A stretch of DNA of 64,000 nucleotides from Undibacterium sp. YM2 (GCF_009937975.1 NZ_AP018441.1:186001-250000); one strand, 5' to 3'. Shown: positions 24,823 through 34,433, numbered from the stretch's first letter. The notes: generated by a model from the sequence alone, not told the origin. A program made the numbers and translations.

Positions 24823-25443
24823 CTAGTCGACTTTATGGCCTATGGTCAAAGAGAAATGCTGTAATTGATCAAGGAAGGCCTTGTTGGAAATATAGACACT
24901 GACGATGCTGCGTTCTGCATCATTGATCCAGAACTTGATATAACCTATGGCTTTCTGCTTGATAAACAGTTTGATCAGCACATGAAATATACCGGCGCCT
25001 ATGGCAGCCCCCAGCACAGCCTGGCCTTGTGGCGTACCGGCTGAGCCGCCGACCATGAAGCCGGTGATCTGCGTCCCGCCTGGCTCGAACATCTCCCAGC
25101 GCAATAACTGGCTGGCTGCTACGGTTTTCCTGATTTTGCCGTCGATCAGGAAAATCGTATTGGTGTGGTAGTTGATCGCCATCGCATTGTCGCCACAGAT
25201 GTCGATGCAGGATTCAGTAGTGACCTGTGACATGTCACGTATTGCTTTGATCATGTCCTGATGTGCCTGTTTGGCTTTGCGATAATTCGAATAAAAACTG
25301 TAAGGTATCCAGAGTAAAATCGGGAGCCCGAAGATATTACGCAGGTACTGCTCGTGAACGACACTTGCCAGCAGGTATAGCAAAACCCAGGCAATCAATA
25401 GTGTGCGTACATTCGGGCGTTTGAGCAAACTCAGTATGACCAT
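24823..25443 (-). CDS. Membrane protein of unknown function
   Basis: A 206-residue protein with two N-terminal membrane segments ('TLLIAWVLLYLLASVV', 'FGLPILLWIPYSFYS'), a soluble middle and a glycine-rich third hydrophobic stretch ('MVGGSAGTPQGQAVLGAAIG' onward). GGAGTAATC precedes the ATG. It lies 15 nt downstream of the lipoprotein gene and 17 nt upstream of the secreted protein, so they are one operon. I do not recognise the family. Confidence 0.75.
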   Translation of the reverse strand: MVILSLLKRPNVRTLLIAWVLLYLLASVVHEQYLRNIFGLPILLWIPYSFYSNYRKAKQAHQDMIKAIRDMSQVTTESCIDICGDNAMAINYHTNTIFLIDGKIRKTVAASQLLRWEMFEPGGTQITGFMVGGSAGTPQGQAVLGAAIGAGIFHVLIKLFIKQKAIGYIKFWINDAERSIVSVYISNKAFLDQLQHFSLTIGHKVD

Positions 25444-25458
25444 GATTACTCCGTGGCT

Positions 25459-25935
25459 TTACAAGGGCAACACTTGCGCCATGTTTTGCGAGTAGATGAC
25501 CCGCACTGGCTGGCCTACGTAATAGTTGCGTCCCTGTTGTTCCTGGGTGACAGTGATCAGGCTGCCATTGCTGCGCAGGCGCACGACAATTTCCAGGCCC
25601 GCTACGTTGACTACGGAGTTTTGTTCTGCGATGGAATTGCCGACTACGCCGCCAACCACGCCTCCCAATACGGTGCTGACCTTCCTGCCGTTGCCCTTAC
25701 CTATCTGGTTACCCAGGGCGGCACCTGTCACTGCACCAACGACCGCACCTGTGGCCCCGGTTTTCCCCTGCTTTTGTAGCGTAGTTCTGCGCAAGTCCTG
25801 AATATCGCCGACATCGCCAGCCTGTTGATCCTGGAAACCACCGGCCCTGACATTGCTGTATTCATTTTGCGCGGGAGTGGTTGTGCAAGCCGTAGCGGCA
25901 ACAAGAAACAGTGCCAGTGGGATAAATTTTTTCAT
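25459..25935 (-). CDS. Glycine-zipper lipoprotein (SlyB/PCP-like)
   Basis: A 158-residue outer-membrane lipoprotein: signal with lipobox 'VAATAC' (Cys at 17), a glycine-zipper 2TM region ('GATGAVVGAVTGAALGNQIG', 'VLGGVVGGVVGNSIAEQ') and a C-terminal beta part ('GQPVRVIYSQNMAQVLPL'). The pattern matches SlyB/PCP lipoproteins that stabilise the outer membrane and are often stress-regulated. GAGG precedes the ATG. It is the first gene of the three-gene envelope operon. Confidence 0.9.
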   Translation of the reverse strand: MKKFIPLALFLVAATACTTTPAQNEYSNVRAGGFQDQQAGDVGDIQDLRRTTLQKQGKTGATGAVVGAVTGAALGNQIGKGNGRKVSTVLGGVVGGVVGNSIAEQNSVVNVAGLEIVVRLRSNGSLITVTQEQQGRNYYVGQPVRVIYSQNMAQVLPL

Positions 25936-26278
25936 TTATAGAGTAGCCTCATGCAGGATTTACGGAAATATGACGGTGTTTTCCCAGACTATTATAAATA
26001 TCAAACTATAAATAATTCCCGATTTATATTGTAAGTTTGTATTTCAAATTCAAACTTAATGAAGTTTTTGATAATGCTTTTATTGTAATATTATTCAATG
26101 TTTCTGAATAGCAGGCGCCCGCCGCCACATTGTTGTTGCTTGCCGAAAACAGATCGCCAGCCTGGGGTCAGCTTCATTTTCTTGATAAGCAAATTCGAAA
26201 TGCTTCCTTGTTATTTAAAGGCAGTATTTTTATGATCGATTTCATTATTTAAACTCATTTCAACAAAGGGACATCTTG
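25936..26278. other. AT-rich divergent promoter region upstream of metY
   Basis: About 340 bases without a gene between the lipoprotein operon and metY. The middle is very AT-rich and must hold both promoters. I looked for a SAM-type riboswitch before metY and found no convincing conserved helix set. No strong terminator-like hairpin with a T-run is present. Confidence 0.4.
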
Positions 26279-27550
26279 ATGAAGCTGGAAACCATAGCAG
26301 TACACGGTGGTTACACACCTGACCCGACCACGCGCGCTGTTGCCGTGCCTATTTATCAGACCGTTGCCTATGCCTTTGATAATACCCAGCATGGTGCGGA
26401 TCTGTTTGATCTCAAAGTACAAGGTAATATTTATTCACGCATCATGAATCCCACCAATGATGTGCTGGAAAAACGCGTGGCTGAGCTCGAAGGCGGTATT
26501 GCCGGTCTGGCCCTGGCCTCGGGCCAGGCGGCAATCACCTATGCGATACAGACTATCGCCGAGGCGGGTGACAATATCGTCTCTGCCTCTACCCTGTATG
26601 GCGGTACCTATAATCTGTTCGCCCATACCCTGCCGCAGTTCGGCATAGAAACCCGTTTTGCTGATTACCGCGATCCTGAATCCTTTGCCAGGCTGATAGA
26701 TGCTAAAACCAAGGCCGTGTTTGTAGAGTCTATCGGTAATCCGCTGGGTAATATCACAGACATCGAAGCGATTGCCAAAGTCGCCCACCGCCATGGCGTG
26801 CCGCTCATCGTTGATAACACCGTGCCTTCCCCTTATCTGTTGCGCCCTATAGAATTTGGTGCAGATATCGTTGTGCATTCACTGACCAAATACCTCGGTG
26901 GGCATGGCAATTCCATAGGTGGCATCATCGTTGATTCTGGCAAATTCCCCTGGGCTGAACATAAAGAAAGATACAAACGCCTGAATGAGCCTGACGTGTC
27001 TTATCACGGCGTGGTGTATACCGAAGCGCTGGGGCCTGCCGCCTACATAGGTCGCGCCCGTGTTGTGCCGCTGCGCAATACCGGCGCTGCGTTGTCGCCC
27101 TTCAATGCCTTCCTGATCTTGCAAGGCATAGAAACTCTGGCCTTGCGCCTGGACAGGATTACCGACAACACCATCAAGATTGCCCATTACCTGGACAAGC
27201 ATGCGAAGGTGAAGTGGGTGAATTATGCCGGCTTGCCTGAACACAAGGACCATGCGCTGGCGCAGAAATACCTGGGCGGCAAACCGTCTGGCATCCTGAC
27301 CTTTGGTCTCGAAGGCGGGCGTGACGCCGGTGGCCGCTTCCAGGACGCTTTGCAGTTATTCACCCGCCTGGTGAATATAGGCGATGCCAAGTCGCTGGCC
27401 TGTCATCCTGCCAGCACTACCCATCGTCAATTGAACCCTGAAGAGCTGGCCAAAGCCGGTGTCACTGAAGATACCGTGCGCTTGTCTATAGGCATAGAAC
27501 ACATTGATGACCTGATTGCTGATCTGGAGCATGCACTGGCTGCAACCTAG
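26279..27550 (+). CDS. metY: O-acetylhomoserine aminocarboxypropyltransferase (sulfhydrylase)
   Basis: The 423-residue PLP enzyme (start ATG 26279, after AAAGGG) belongs to the Cys/Met metabolism family. The MetY branch is indicated by 'ETIAVHGGYTPDPTTRAVAV', 'PIYQTVAYAFDN', 'SRIMNPTNDVLEKRVAELEG', the PLP-lysine region 'DIVVHSLTKYLGGHGNSIGG' and 'SLACHPASTTHRQL'. It makes homocysteine from O-acetylhomoserine and sulfide in the cytosol. It is separated from the encapsulin operon by the broken histidine kinase but shares its sulfide/cysteine theme. Confidence 0.95.
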   Translation: MKLETIAVHGGYTPDPTTRAVAVPIYQTVAYAFDNTQHGADLFDLKVQGNIYSRIMNPTNDVLEKRVAELEGGIAGLALASGQAAITYAIQTIAEAGDNIVSASTLYGGTYNLFAHTLPQFGIETRFADYRDPESFARLIDAKTKAVFVESIGNPLGNITDIEAIAKVAHRHGVPLIVDNTVPSPYLLRPIEFGADIVVHSLTKYLGGHGNSIGGIIVDSGKFPWAEHKERYKRLNEPDVSYHGVVYTEALGPAAYIGRARVVPLRNTGAALSPFNAFLILQGIETLALRLDRITDNTIKIAHYLDKHAKVKWVNYAGLPEHKDHALAQKYLGGKPSGILTFGLEGGRDAGGRFQDALQLFTRLVNIGDAKSLACHPASTTHRQLNPEELAKAGVTEDTVRLSIGIEHIDDLIADLEHALAAT

Positions 27551-27566
27551 CGGGCGGCCTTTCAGC

Positions 27567-29934
27567 CTAGCTTGCCTCAATGACGCTGGCGGCACTGGAT
27601 GTGGTGCCTGCCAGCGGCAATTCAAAAAAGAATTGGCTGCCAACATCCACAGTGGAGGTGAAGCCTATGCTGCCCTCCATTTTTTCTATGATGGTTTTGC
27701 AAATATTCAAACCCAGGCCAGTGCCACCTTTTTTGCGGGTATTGGAACCATCGACCTGACTGAATTTCTGGAATATCTTGTTATGGAAATTGGGGGTATG
27801 CCGCAGCCATGGTCGGTAACGATGACCTTGACTCTTTGTCTGGTCAAATTCATTTCCACCGTCACTTCTACTTCGCCCCCTTTGTGAGAGAACTTGATCG
27901 CGTTTGACAAAAGATTGGCAAGTACCTGGCCAACGCGGTGACGATCGACATTGACCATCATTTCGGAATAAGCCTCATGCCATTTGATGCTGACATCATA
28001 TTGATCGGCATACGACTTGTTGGCACTGATGGCATCCTGGATCATCGGGCCAATCTGGCTGAACTGGAAATTGAATTCCATCTTGCCGGAGGCGATTTTT
28101 TCCAGGTCGAGAATATCATTGATCAAGTGCAGCAGGCGGTCACCATTGCGCATTGCAACGGTTATCAGTTCCTGGGCTTTATCCGGCACCTGGCCAGCAA
28201 CGCCGGCGGCTACCAGGCGCAGCGAGCCATTGATCGATGTCAGTGGAGTACGCAGCTCATGGCTGACCATGGAGACGAACTCATTCATCATCATCTCCAC
28301 CCGCTTGCGGTCAGCAATATCAAAGCTCATCGCATAAAACCCCGTGACTTGGCCGGCATCGTCATAGGCAGGCACATACACAGACTGATAATAGTAGGTA
28401 CGTCTATTTAATTTACCCTCGCCTTCAAAGCTGACACGTTCACCCGCCAATACTGCCTGCACATGAGGTGCATGGGCCTTGTAAAATTCATCGCCAACAA
28501 CTTCACGCAAAGTGCGCCCCAACAGATACTCGGGCTTGATGCCAAATTCTGTCGTGACGAAAGCATTCACGAATAAATAGCGTTCTTGCCTGTCCATGAA
28601 AGTGATTATGCAGGGCAGGTTATCTGTAATGGCTTGCAAACGATTTTGTACAACGCGTTGCTCCTGCAAGGCATTTTCCAGTTGGCTGGCTTTCAGCTCA
28701 ATTTCACGCGTGCGTTCAATCACGGTTGCTTCGAGATCTTGATTGCTGCGTTCGATCTTGGTCAGGTATTGTTCTTCTTTTTCCAGCATTCCCGCTATCG
28801 TGGTCGATAAAAGCTGGGCTTCATGAAAGCCGGGAACCACAACGGGGAAGAGCGGTTGCTCTGCCTGTGAATCGCGGTTTTGGGTACGTTGTTCCATGAA
28901 GGTACTGAGTTTAGTCAGCGATGAGGACATGCGCCTGGCCAAAAGCGATGCCAGCAGTGCCAGCACGATGCATAGTATGGCGCCAGAAATCATGATTTCA
29001 CGCTGCAGGTTATACAAACCAGCCATGGCAACATCCTTGGGCTGGCGCACCAGTATGCTCCATTGCAAGGCGGGTAATTACGTGCCTGTCCACTCATGGT
29101 GTAGGCAGTCAGATATTTCTGCGGGCCTTCCCATACTTCTTCCGTCACGCCACTCTTACCCGAACGCGACAGCATCAGGCTGTTAGGAGATATCTTGCTC
29201 TCTTCCATCTTCAGCGGACCCAGCAAGACGGTGCCATCTTCCCGCGCCACCATGATTTCTGCCGCATATTGTTTGTCAGCGGGTACCAGTATGTTTTGTA
29301 CCAGATTGCGCGTCCAGTTCCAGCTCAGGTGCACGCCCAGCACACCACGCAACTTGCCATCGGAATTATAGACAGGGATGGATACATCCACGAAACGCCA
29401 GGGATCTACGCTGTAAGGCAAGAGTTTTTGCAGCAGCAGGGCAGGGTGGTAATCACCTGCATACAGGGCTTTTTTTCCTTCTATGAACCATGGCCGTTTG
29501 CTGACATCCTGGCCTTCCAGCATGCCCTTGGTAGATGCCAGCACTTTACCTTCAGGATCAGCCAGGCCTATCCAGGCATAGTCAGAGAAATTGTGTTGCA
29601 GGTGGTCGAGAATGCGACGTACGTCTGCCGGGTCTTTGCCATCCTTGATCTCATTGAGCTGTGCCAGTAACTGCACATCACTGACTGATTTTTGCATGAC
29701 CTGGTCCAGGGCATCACGCATTTGCCAGGCGACTTGCTGCAGTCTCTGTTCTGCCTCTTTCTGTGCATAGTTCTTGGCAAAGTGATCTACCAGCAACAGG
29801 GCTGACAGCACGGTGCACAGAACCACGGCACTGACACCCAGTGTCAACAAGGTCGCAAGCCGGGGGTATGAAGTAGATTTAGCTGTTGCCATATTAGCGG
29901 TAAAGGGATTAATTTCCTTGTGCTTTACTATCAT
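27567..29934 (-). pseudogene. Cache-PAS sensor histidine kinase broken by two single-base frameshifts
   Basis: Read with two frame corrections, this is one membrane kinase. It has an N-terminal membrane segment, a periplasmic dCache sensor ('LADPEGKVLASTKGML', 'YSVDPWRFVDVSIPVYN'), a second membrane segment, a HAMP-like part, a PAS domain ('ITFMDRQERYLFVN'), HisKA ('MVSHELRTPLTSINGS') and HATPase. The first frame break (about 29069-29072) needs one base restored in 'RNYP-ALQWSILV'; the second (about 27788-27796) falls in the G1 box after 'DHGCGIPP', beyond which 'FQKFSQVDGSNTRKKGGTG' continues in another frame to a stop at 27567-27569. Both are one-base losses beside short runs, so sequencing error is possible. 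Start uncertain (29934 or 29892). Confidence 0.8.
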
Positions 29935-30075
29935 ACGCCTGACTGACCACAAAGCCATATTTTGCGCACTGCAGCAAGTGTCTGTATTGTTGCGACAATC
30001 ACAGCATATTTGAAATCTGGATAATTAACTTCATTTTTATTCGTTTTCTGCCTTAGGTAATTTCTGTACATTCAA

Positions 30076-30105
30076 TCTCTGTGACGAAAAACATGAATAC
30101 AGAGA
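30076..30105 (+). promoter_or_regulatory. Inverted repeat covering the rhodanese ribosome binding site
   Basis: TCTCTGT (30076-30082) and ACAGAGA (30099-30105) can pair. The right arm overlaps the only purine-rich ribosome binding site (AGAGAA) before the ATG at 30112. If transcribed, the hairpin would hide it. The evidence is only the 7-bp complementarity. Confidence 0.25.
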
Positions 30106-30111
30106 ACGTGT

Positions 30112-30588
30112 ATGACAGCTTCCCCACTTATTGAGTCCCCAACTGAACCTTTGACATTGACTGTTGCCCGCCAGCGAGCCAAAGACGCTGGCCTGCCATT
30201 TGCTGGAAGTGTCTCTCCTGAAGAGGCGTGGGTGTTGCAGCAGCAAGGCCAGGCCGTGATTGTTGATGTGCGTAGCAATGAAGAACGCAAGTTCGTTGGC
30301 CATTTGCCAGACAGCCTGCATGTAGCCTGGGCGACAGGCACGGCACTCACGCGCAACCCGCGCTTTGTCAAAGAGCTCGAAGGCAAACTCAAGGACAAGC
30401 AGAGCGTGGTCTTGCTGCTTTGTCGCAGTGGTAAACGCTCGGCATTGGCAGCAGAAGCTGCCAGCAAGGCCGGTTTGTCGAATGTCTTCAATATAGAACA
30501 GGGTTTCGAAGGCGAGCTGGATGAGGCGCAGCAGCGCGGGCATAGTGGCGGCTGGCGCTTTCACAAGCTGCCCTGGGTGCAGGATTGA
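30112..30588 (+). CDS. Rhodanese-like sulfurtransferase
   Basis: A 158-residue single-domain rhodanese: 'AVIVDVRSNEERKFVGHLPD' and the active-site loop with Cys in 'LLLCRSGKRSALAA' (CRSGKRS). It carries a persulfide on this Cys and passes sulfane sulfur to acceptors; cytosolic, no signal. It is the first gene of the operon with cysE, the encapsulin and the cysteine desulfurase, so it may move sulfur into or out of the encapsulin store. It overlaps no neighbour; cysE follows after 38 nt. Confidence 0.92.
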   Translation: MTASPLIESPTEPLTLTVARQRAKDAGLPFAGSVSPEEAWVLQQQGQAVIVDVRSNEERKFVGHLPDSLHVAWATGTALTRNPRFVKELEGKLKDKQSVVLLLCRSGKRSALAAEAASKAGLSNVFNIEQGFEGELDEAQQRGHSGGWRFHKLPWVQD

Positions 30589-30626
30589 ATCAATTCAAAA
30601 ATCAATAATAGAGAAGGCGGCTTATC

Positions 30627-31583
30627 ATGGGACAAGCATTGCAACAGACTAAAGAGATACGCGCCTCGCTGTTTGGCATAGAGCAGGTTGTCAGCGAGCT
30701 GGCAGTAGTGCGCCATGCCTGGAGGCGTCGCCAGCAAAGATCAGCCGAACCTGGCGGGCGTGAATTGCCATCGCGTGATGCACTCGCAAAAATCCTCAAT
30801 GACTTGCGTGGTGCCTTGTTCCCCATGCGCCTGGGGCCGCCTGAATTGCGGCAAGAAAGTGAAGATTTTTATGTAGGTCATACACTCGATACTGTCCTGC
30901 ATTCTCTGCTGGGTCAGGTCAGGCTGGAACTCAGCTATGCCTCGCGCTATCACGAAGAAGAGGGCCTGCATATCGATGACCGCGCCCTGACGATAGTGCG
31001 TGAATTTTCCCGCGCCTTGCCTGGCATACGCTCATTGCTGGACAGCGATGTCATCTCAGCCTATCAGGGTGACCCGGCGGCGCGCACGGTCGATGAAGTC
31101 TTGTTGTGCTACCCCGGCATACTGGCGATGATACATCACCGTATCGCCCATCAACTATACCAGCTAGGCGTACCACTGCTGGCGCGTATTGTTGCCGAGA
31201 TTGCGCATGGCCAGACCGGCATAGACATTCACCCCGGTGCCAGCATAGGCGCTGGCTTTTTTATTGATCATGGTACTGGCGTGGTGATAGGTGAGACTGC
31301 CATCATCGGCCAGCGCGTGCGTATCTATCAGGCCGTCACGCTGGGGGCAAAACGTTTCCCCAGTGATGATGATGGCAAGCTGCAAAAGGGTTTGCCGCGT
31401 CACCCCATCGTGGAAGATGATGTGGTGATCTATGCCGGTGCCACGGTACTGGGCCGCGTCATCATAGGCCGCGGTGCCATCGTTGGCGGCAATGTCTGGG
31501 TCACCAGCGATGTGGCGGCGGGCAGCCATGTCAGCCAGGCCAGCTTGCGGCACGAACAGCAAAATCCCGTTTCTCTGGTTTGA
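30627..31583 (+). CDS. cysE: Serine O-acetyltransferase
   Basis: The 318-residue protein has the SAT helical N-terminus and a left-handed beta-helix with hexapeptide repeats. The catalytic region includes 'DIHPGASIGAGFFIDHGTGV', 'VIGETAIIGQRVRIYQAVTL' and 'RHPIVEDDVVIYAGATVLG'. It acetylates serine for cysteine synthesis. The long form with an N-terminal extension resembles the EpsC-type SAT often encoded beside family 2A encapsulins. AGAAGGCGG precedes the ATG. It should feed cysteine to the desulfurase encoded two genes downstream. Confidence 0.93.
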   Translation: MGQALQQTKEIRASLFGIEQVVSELAVVRHAWRRRQQRSAEPGGRELPSRDALAKILNDLRGALFPMRLGPPELRQESEDFYVGHTLDTVLHSLLGQVRLELSYASRYHEEEGLHIDDRALTIVREFSRALPGIRSLLDSDVISAYQGDPAARTVDEVLLCYPGILAMIHHRIAHQLYQLGVPLLARIVAEIAHGQTGIDIHPGASIGAGFFIDHGTGVVIGETAIIGQRVRIYQAVTLGAKRFPSDDDGKLQKGLPRHPIVEDDVVIYAGATVLGRVIIGRGAIVGGNVWVTSDVAAGSHVSQASLRHEQQNPVSLV

Positions 31584-31603
31584 ATAAGTGAGCTTCAAAT
31601 AAA

Positions 31604-31629
31604 CAGCCGTGAACTACATAGCACGGCTG
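31604..31629 (+). terminator. Short hairpin between cysE and the encapsulin gene
   Basis: CAGCCGTG (31604-31611) and CACGGCTG (31622-31629) form an 8-bp stem with a 10-nt loop, with no T-run right after it. It could attenuate or process the operon mRNA so that shell and cargo are made at a different level from cysE. Confidence 0.35.
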
Positions 31630-31684
31630 CTTATCCCCGCACGCCTGTTCATTTTTTATGTACTGACTTTTATGGAGTGAAGCA

Positions 31685-32626
31685 ATGACCGATGTAACTA
31701 GTGAAGTAACTACCGGCAATTTTGCGCTAGGTGATAATGCCGCCAGGCAGTTGGCGAACGCCACCAAGACCGTACCCCAGTTGTCCACCATCTCGCCACG
31801 CTGGCTGGTGCATCTGCTGCAATGGTTGCCGGTAGAGGCAGGTATCTACCGCCTCAACAAGGTAAAAAATCCCAAGGATGTGCGGGTAGCCTGCTCGCAG
31901 CGTGATGAATCTGAATTGCCGCAAACCTTTGTCGATTATGACGAACAACCACGCGAATATTTCCTTAATGCCGTCGCTACCGTGCTGGACGTGCATACCC
32001 GTATCTCTGATCTGTACAGCAGCCCGCATGACCAGATCAAGGAACAATTACGCCTGACGGTTGAAACCATCAAGGAAAGGCAGGAAAGCGAACTTATCAA
32101 TAATCCTGATTATGGTCTGCTGGCCAATGTGCATGATGATCAACGCATCTCCACCCTGACAGGTGCACCTACACCGGATGACCTTGATGACTTGCTGACC
32201 AAGGTCTGGAAAGAGCCCGGCTTCTTCCTCGCCCACCCACTGGCGATTGCCGCTTTTGGTCGTGAATGCACACGCCGTGGCGTGCCACCACCAACAGTCA
32301 GCCTGTTCGGTTCGCAATTCCTGACCTGGCGCGGTGTGCCACTGGTACCGTCTGACAAATTGCCTATCGAAGATGGCAAGACAAAAATCATCCTGTTGCG
32401 CGTTGGTGAAAAACGCCAGGGTGTGGTCGGCTTGTTCCAGCCTGGCCTGGCTGGTGAACAAAGCCCTGGTTTGTCTGTGCGCTTCATGGGCATCAACCGC
32501 AATGCGATTGCCTCTTACCTCATCTCCCTATACTGCTCGCTGGCAGTGCTGACAGATGATGCAGTGGCTGTTCTGGACGACGTAGAGATCGGTAAATACC
32601 ATGACTATCCTGACACCTACAAATAA
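31685..32626 (+). CDS. Family 2A encapsulin shell protein (SrpI-like)
   Basis: A 313-residue HK97-fold protein matching the family 2A encapsulin shell. Marks are 'LSTISPRWLVHLLQWLPVEA', 'GIYRLNKVKNPKDVRV', 'RKYF'-like 'PREYFLNAVATVLDVHTRIS', 'TPDDLDDLLTKVWKEPGFFL' and 'SLFGSQFLTWRGVPLVPSDK'. These shells assemble into T=1 icosahedral compartments of 60 copies in the cytosol and package a cysteine desulfurase. The next gene encodes that cargo and overlaps by 26 nt. GGAGTGA precedes the ATG. Related compartments store elemental sulfur. There is no inserted nucleotide-binding domain, which separates it from family 2B. Confidence 0.95.
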   Translation: MTDVTSEVTTGNFALGDNAARQLANATKTVPQLSTISPRWLVHLLQWLPVEAGIYRLNKVKNPKDVRVACSQRDESELPQTFVDYDEQPREYFLNAVATVLDVHTRISDLYSSPHDQIKEQLRLTVETIKERQESELINNPDYGLLANVHDDQRISTLTGAPTPDDLDDLLTKVWKEPGFFLAHPLAIAAFGRECTRRGVPPPTVSLFGSQFLTWRGVPLVPSDKLPIEDGKTKIILLRVGEKRQGVVGLFQPGLAGEQSPGLSVRFMGINRNAIASYLISLYCSLAVLTDDAVAVLDDVEIGKYHDYPDTYK

Positions 32627-34433
32627 TACAACTTCGGCAAATTCAGGTTTGCCGGATGAAGCTTCACTGAACCGCATGGCATCAGAATTTTTTGCCCTCG
32701 TGCCAGGTGCGGCCCAAGCTGCTGCGCAATTCTTGCCGGGCTTTAGCAAGGGCAGTACACCTGAAGCACCACCGTCGGCGCATACACCAGTCCACGATAG
32801 CAGCTCGGTACAAAGCCAGCCGTCTGTCTCTGCCAGTGGCGTACCACAAAATGCGGGTAGCAGCGTAGCACCATCGCGTCCGCAAGCGGGTGGTGCCAGT
32901 TCCAGCACGCCTTATTATTTTGTCGGGCAAGAGCACGGCTATCCAGTTTCTGACAATAATCTTGATAGTCTGGCGGCGCAAGGGACAGGTGCGGGCACAG
33001 GCAAGCAATCCGGGGCCAGTGCTTTCAACGTGCCGGGGCAAGAGCAATTGCAACGCATACTGGGTGAACTGTATTCAACAACGCCAGCCACGCCGGCCTC
33101 AGCGCCTGCACAGCAAGCTGGCGGCAGTGCTACGCAACCTGCGTATTATTTCCAGCGAGGCGAGCAAGACTATTGGGATCAGGCACCTAGAGCTGCTAAT
33201 CCATCCTTGGCAGCGCCCTTTGACATCAATGCCGTACGCAGGGATTTTCCTATCCTGGCAGAGCGTGTCAATGGCAAGCAACTGGTGTGGTTTGATAATG
33301 CCGCCACCACGCACAAGCCAAAGGCTGTGATAGACCGTATCAGTTATTTCTATGAGCATGAGAATTCAAATATACATAGAGCGGCGCATGAACTGGCAGC
33401 ACGTGCCAGCGATGCTTATGAGTCTGCACGCAAAAAGGTAGCCAAATTTCTGGGTGCTGCCAGCGAACAGGAAATCATCTTCGTGCGCGGTGCGACTGAA
33501 GGCATCAACCTGATCGCGCAAACTTTTGGCAAGAAGTTTATAGGCGCGGGTGATGAGATCATCGTCTCCGAGCTTGAACATCATGCCAATATCGTGCCCT
33601 GGCAACAACTGGCGGCTGAAAAGGGTGCTGTCATACGCGTCATTCCTGTGGATGACAGCGGTCAGGTCTTGCTTGATGAGTACCGCAAGCTCCTGAACAG
33701 CAAGACCCGCCTGGTGGCGGTAACTCAAGTGTCCAATGCCCTGGGTACTATCGCCCCCGTGCATGAGATCACTGCCCTGGCTCATGCCGCTGGTGCCCGC
33801 GTGCTGATCGATGGGGCGCAAGCCGTGTCACATCTGCGCGTGAATGTGCAGGCGCTGGATGCTGATTTTTATGTTTTTTCAGGTCACAAGATATTTGGCC
33901 CGACTGGCATAGGTGTGGTGTATGGCAAGAAGGCCTTGCTGGAGCAACTGCCACCCTGGCAGGGCGGCGGCAATATGATTGCAGATGTGACTTTCGAGCA
34001 CACCCGTTATCAGCCGGCACCGGCACGCTTTGAAGCGGGTACCGGCAATATTGCCGATGCCGTCGGCCTGGGAGCCGCGCTTGATTATGTCGAGCGCATA
34101 GGCCTGGAAAATATCGCCCTGTATGAACATGCCTTGCTGGAATATGCAACGCATGGGCTGAAGAGCATACCCGGTGTGCGCCTGGTTGGTACCGCGCATC
34201 AAAAAGCCAGTGTCGCGTCTTTCGTGCTGGCGGGATATGAAACGGCAGAAGTAGGCAAGGCGCTCAATGAAGAGGGAATCGCAGTACGTTCCGGCCATCA
34301 TTGCGCCCAGCCCATCTTGCGTCGCTTTGGCCTGGAAGCAACGGTACGGCCTTCGTTTGCTTTCTACAATACTTGTGAAGAGATAGATCGCTTGCTGGCT
34401 GTGGTGCGCAGGCTCGCGAATAGTCGCAAGTAA
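32601..34433 (+). CDS. Encapsulin cargo cysteine desulfurase (SufS-like, with targeting extension)
   Basis: A 610-residue protein. Residues 206-610 are a SufS-type desulfurase: PLP Lys430 ('FSGHKIFGPTG'), catalytic Cys568 ('VRSGHHCAQPILRRFG') and 'ARFEAGTGNIADAVGLGAA'. Residues 1-205 are a disordered, Pro/Ser/Gln-rich extension that in family 2A cargo directs loading into the shell. It carries a helix at 19-38, 'TPYYFVGQEHGYP' (104-116), a helix at 142-159 and a second similar motif 'AYYFQRGEQDYW' (181-192). The enzyme takes sulfur from cysteine; in the compartment sulfur is stored as S0. It starts inside the encapsulin gene. Confidence 0.95.
   Translation: MTILTPTNNTTSANSGLPDEASLNRMASEFFALVPGAAQAAAQFLPGFSKGSTPEAPPSAHTPVHDSSSVQSQPSVSASGVPQNAGSSVAPSRPQAGGASSSTPYYFVGQEHGYPVSDNNLDSLAAQGTGAGTGKQSGASAFNVPGQEQLQRILGELYSTTPATPASAPAQQAGGSATQPAYYFQRGEQDYWDQAPRAANPSLAAPFDINAVRRDFPILAERVNGKQLVWFDNAATTHKPKAVIDRISYFYEHENSNIHRAAHELAARASDAYESARKKVAKFLGAASEQEIIFVRGATEGINLIAQTFGKKFIGAGDEIIVSELEHHANIVPWQQLAAEKGAVIRVIPVDDSGQVLLDEYRKLLNSKTRLVAVTQVSNALGTIAPVHEITALAHAAGARVLIDGAQAVSHLRVNVQALDADFYVFSGHKIFGPTGIGVVYGKKALLEQLPPWQGGGNMIADVTFEHTRYQPAPARFEAGTGNIADAVGLGAALDYVERIGLENIALYEHALLEYATHGLKSIPGVRLVGTAHQKASVASFVLAGYETAEVGKALNEEGIAVRSGHHCAQPILRRFGLEATVRPSFAFYNTCEEIDRLLAVVRRLANSRK

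Noticed and set aside
25936..26278. Possible SAM riboswitch before metY
   Set aside because: The region is AT-rich and I found no conserved multi-helix arrangement or expression-platform hairpin near the start codon.
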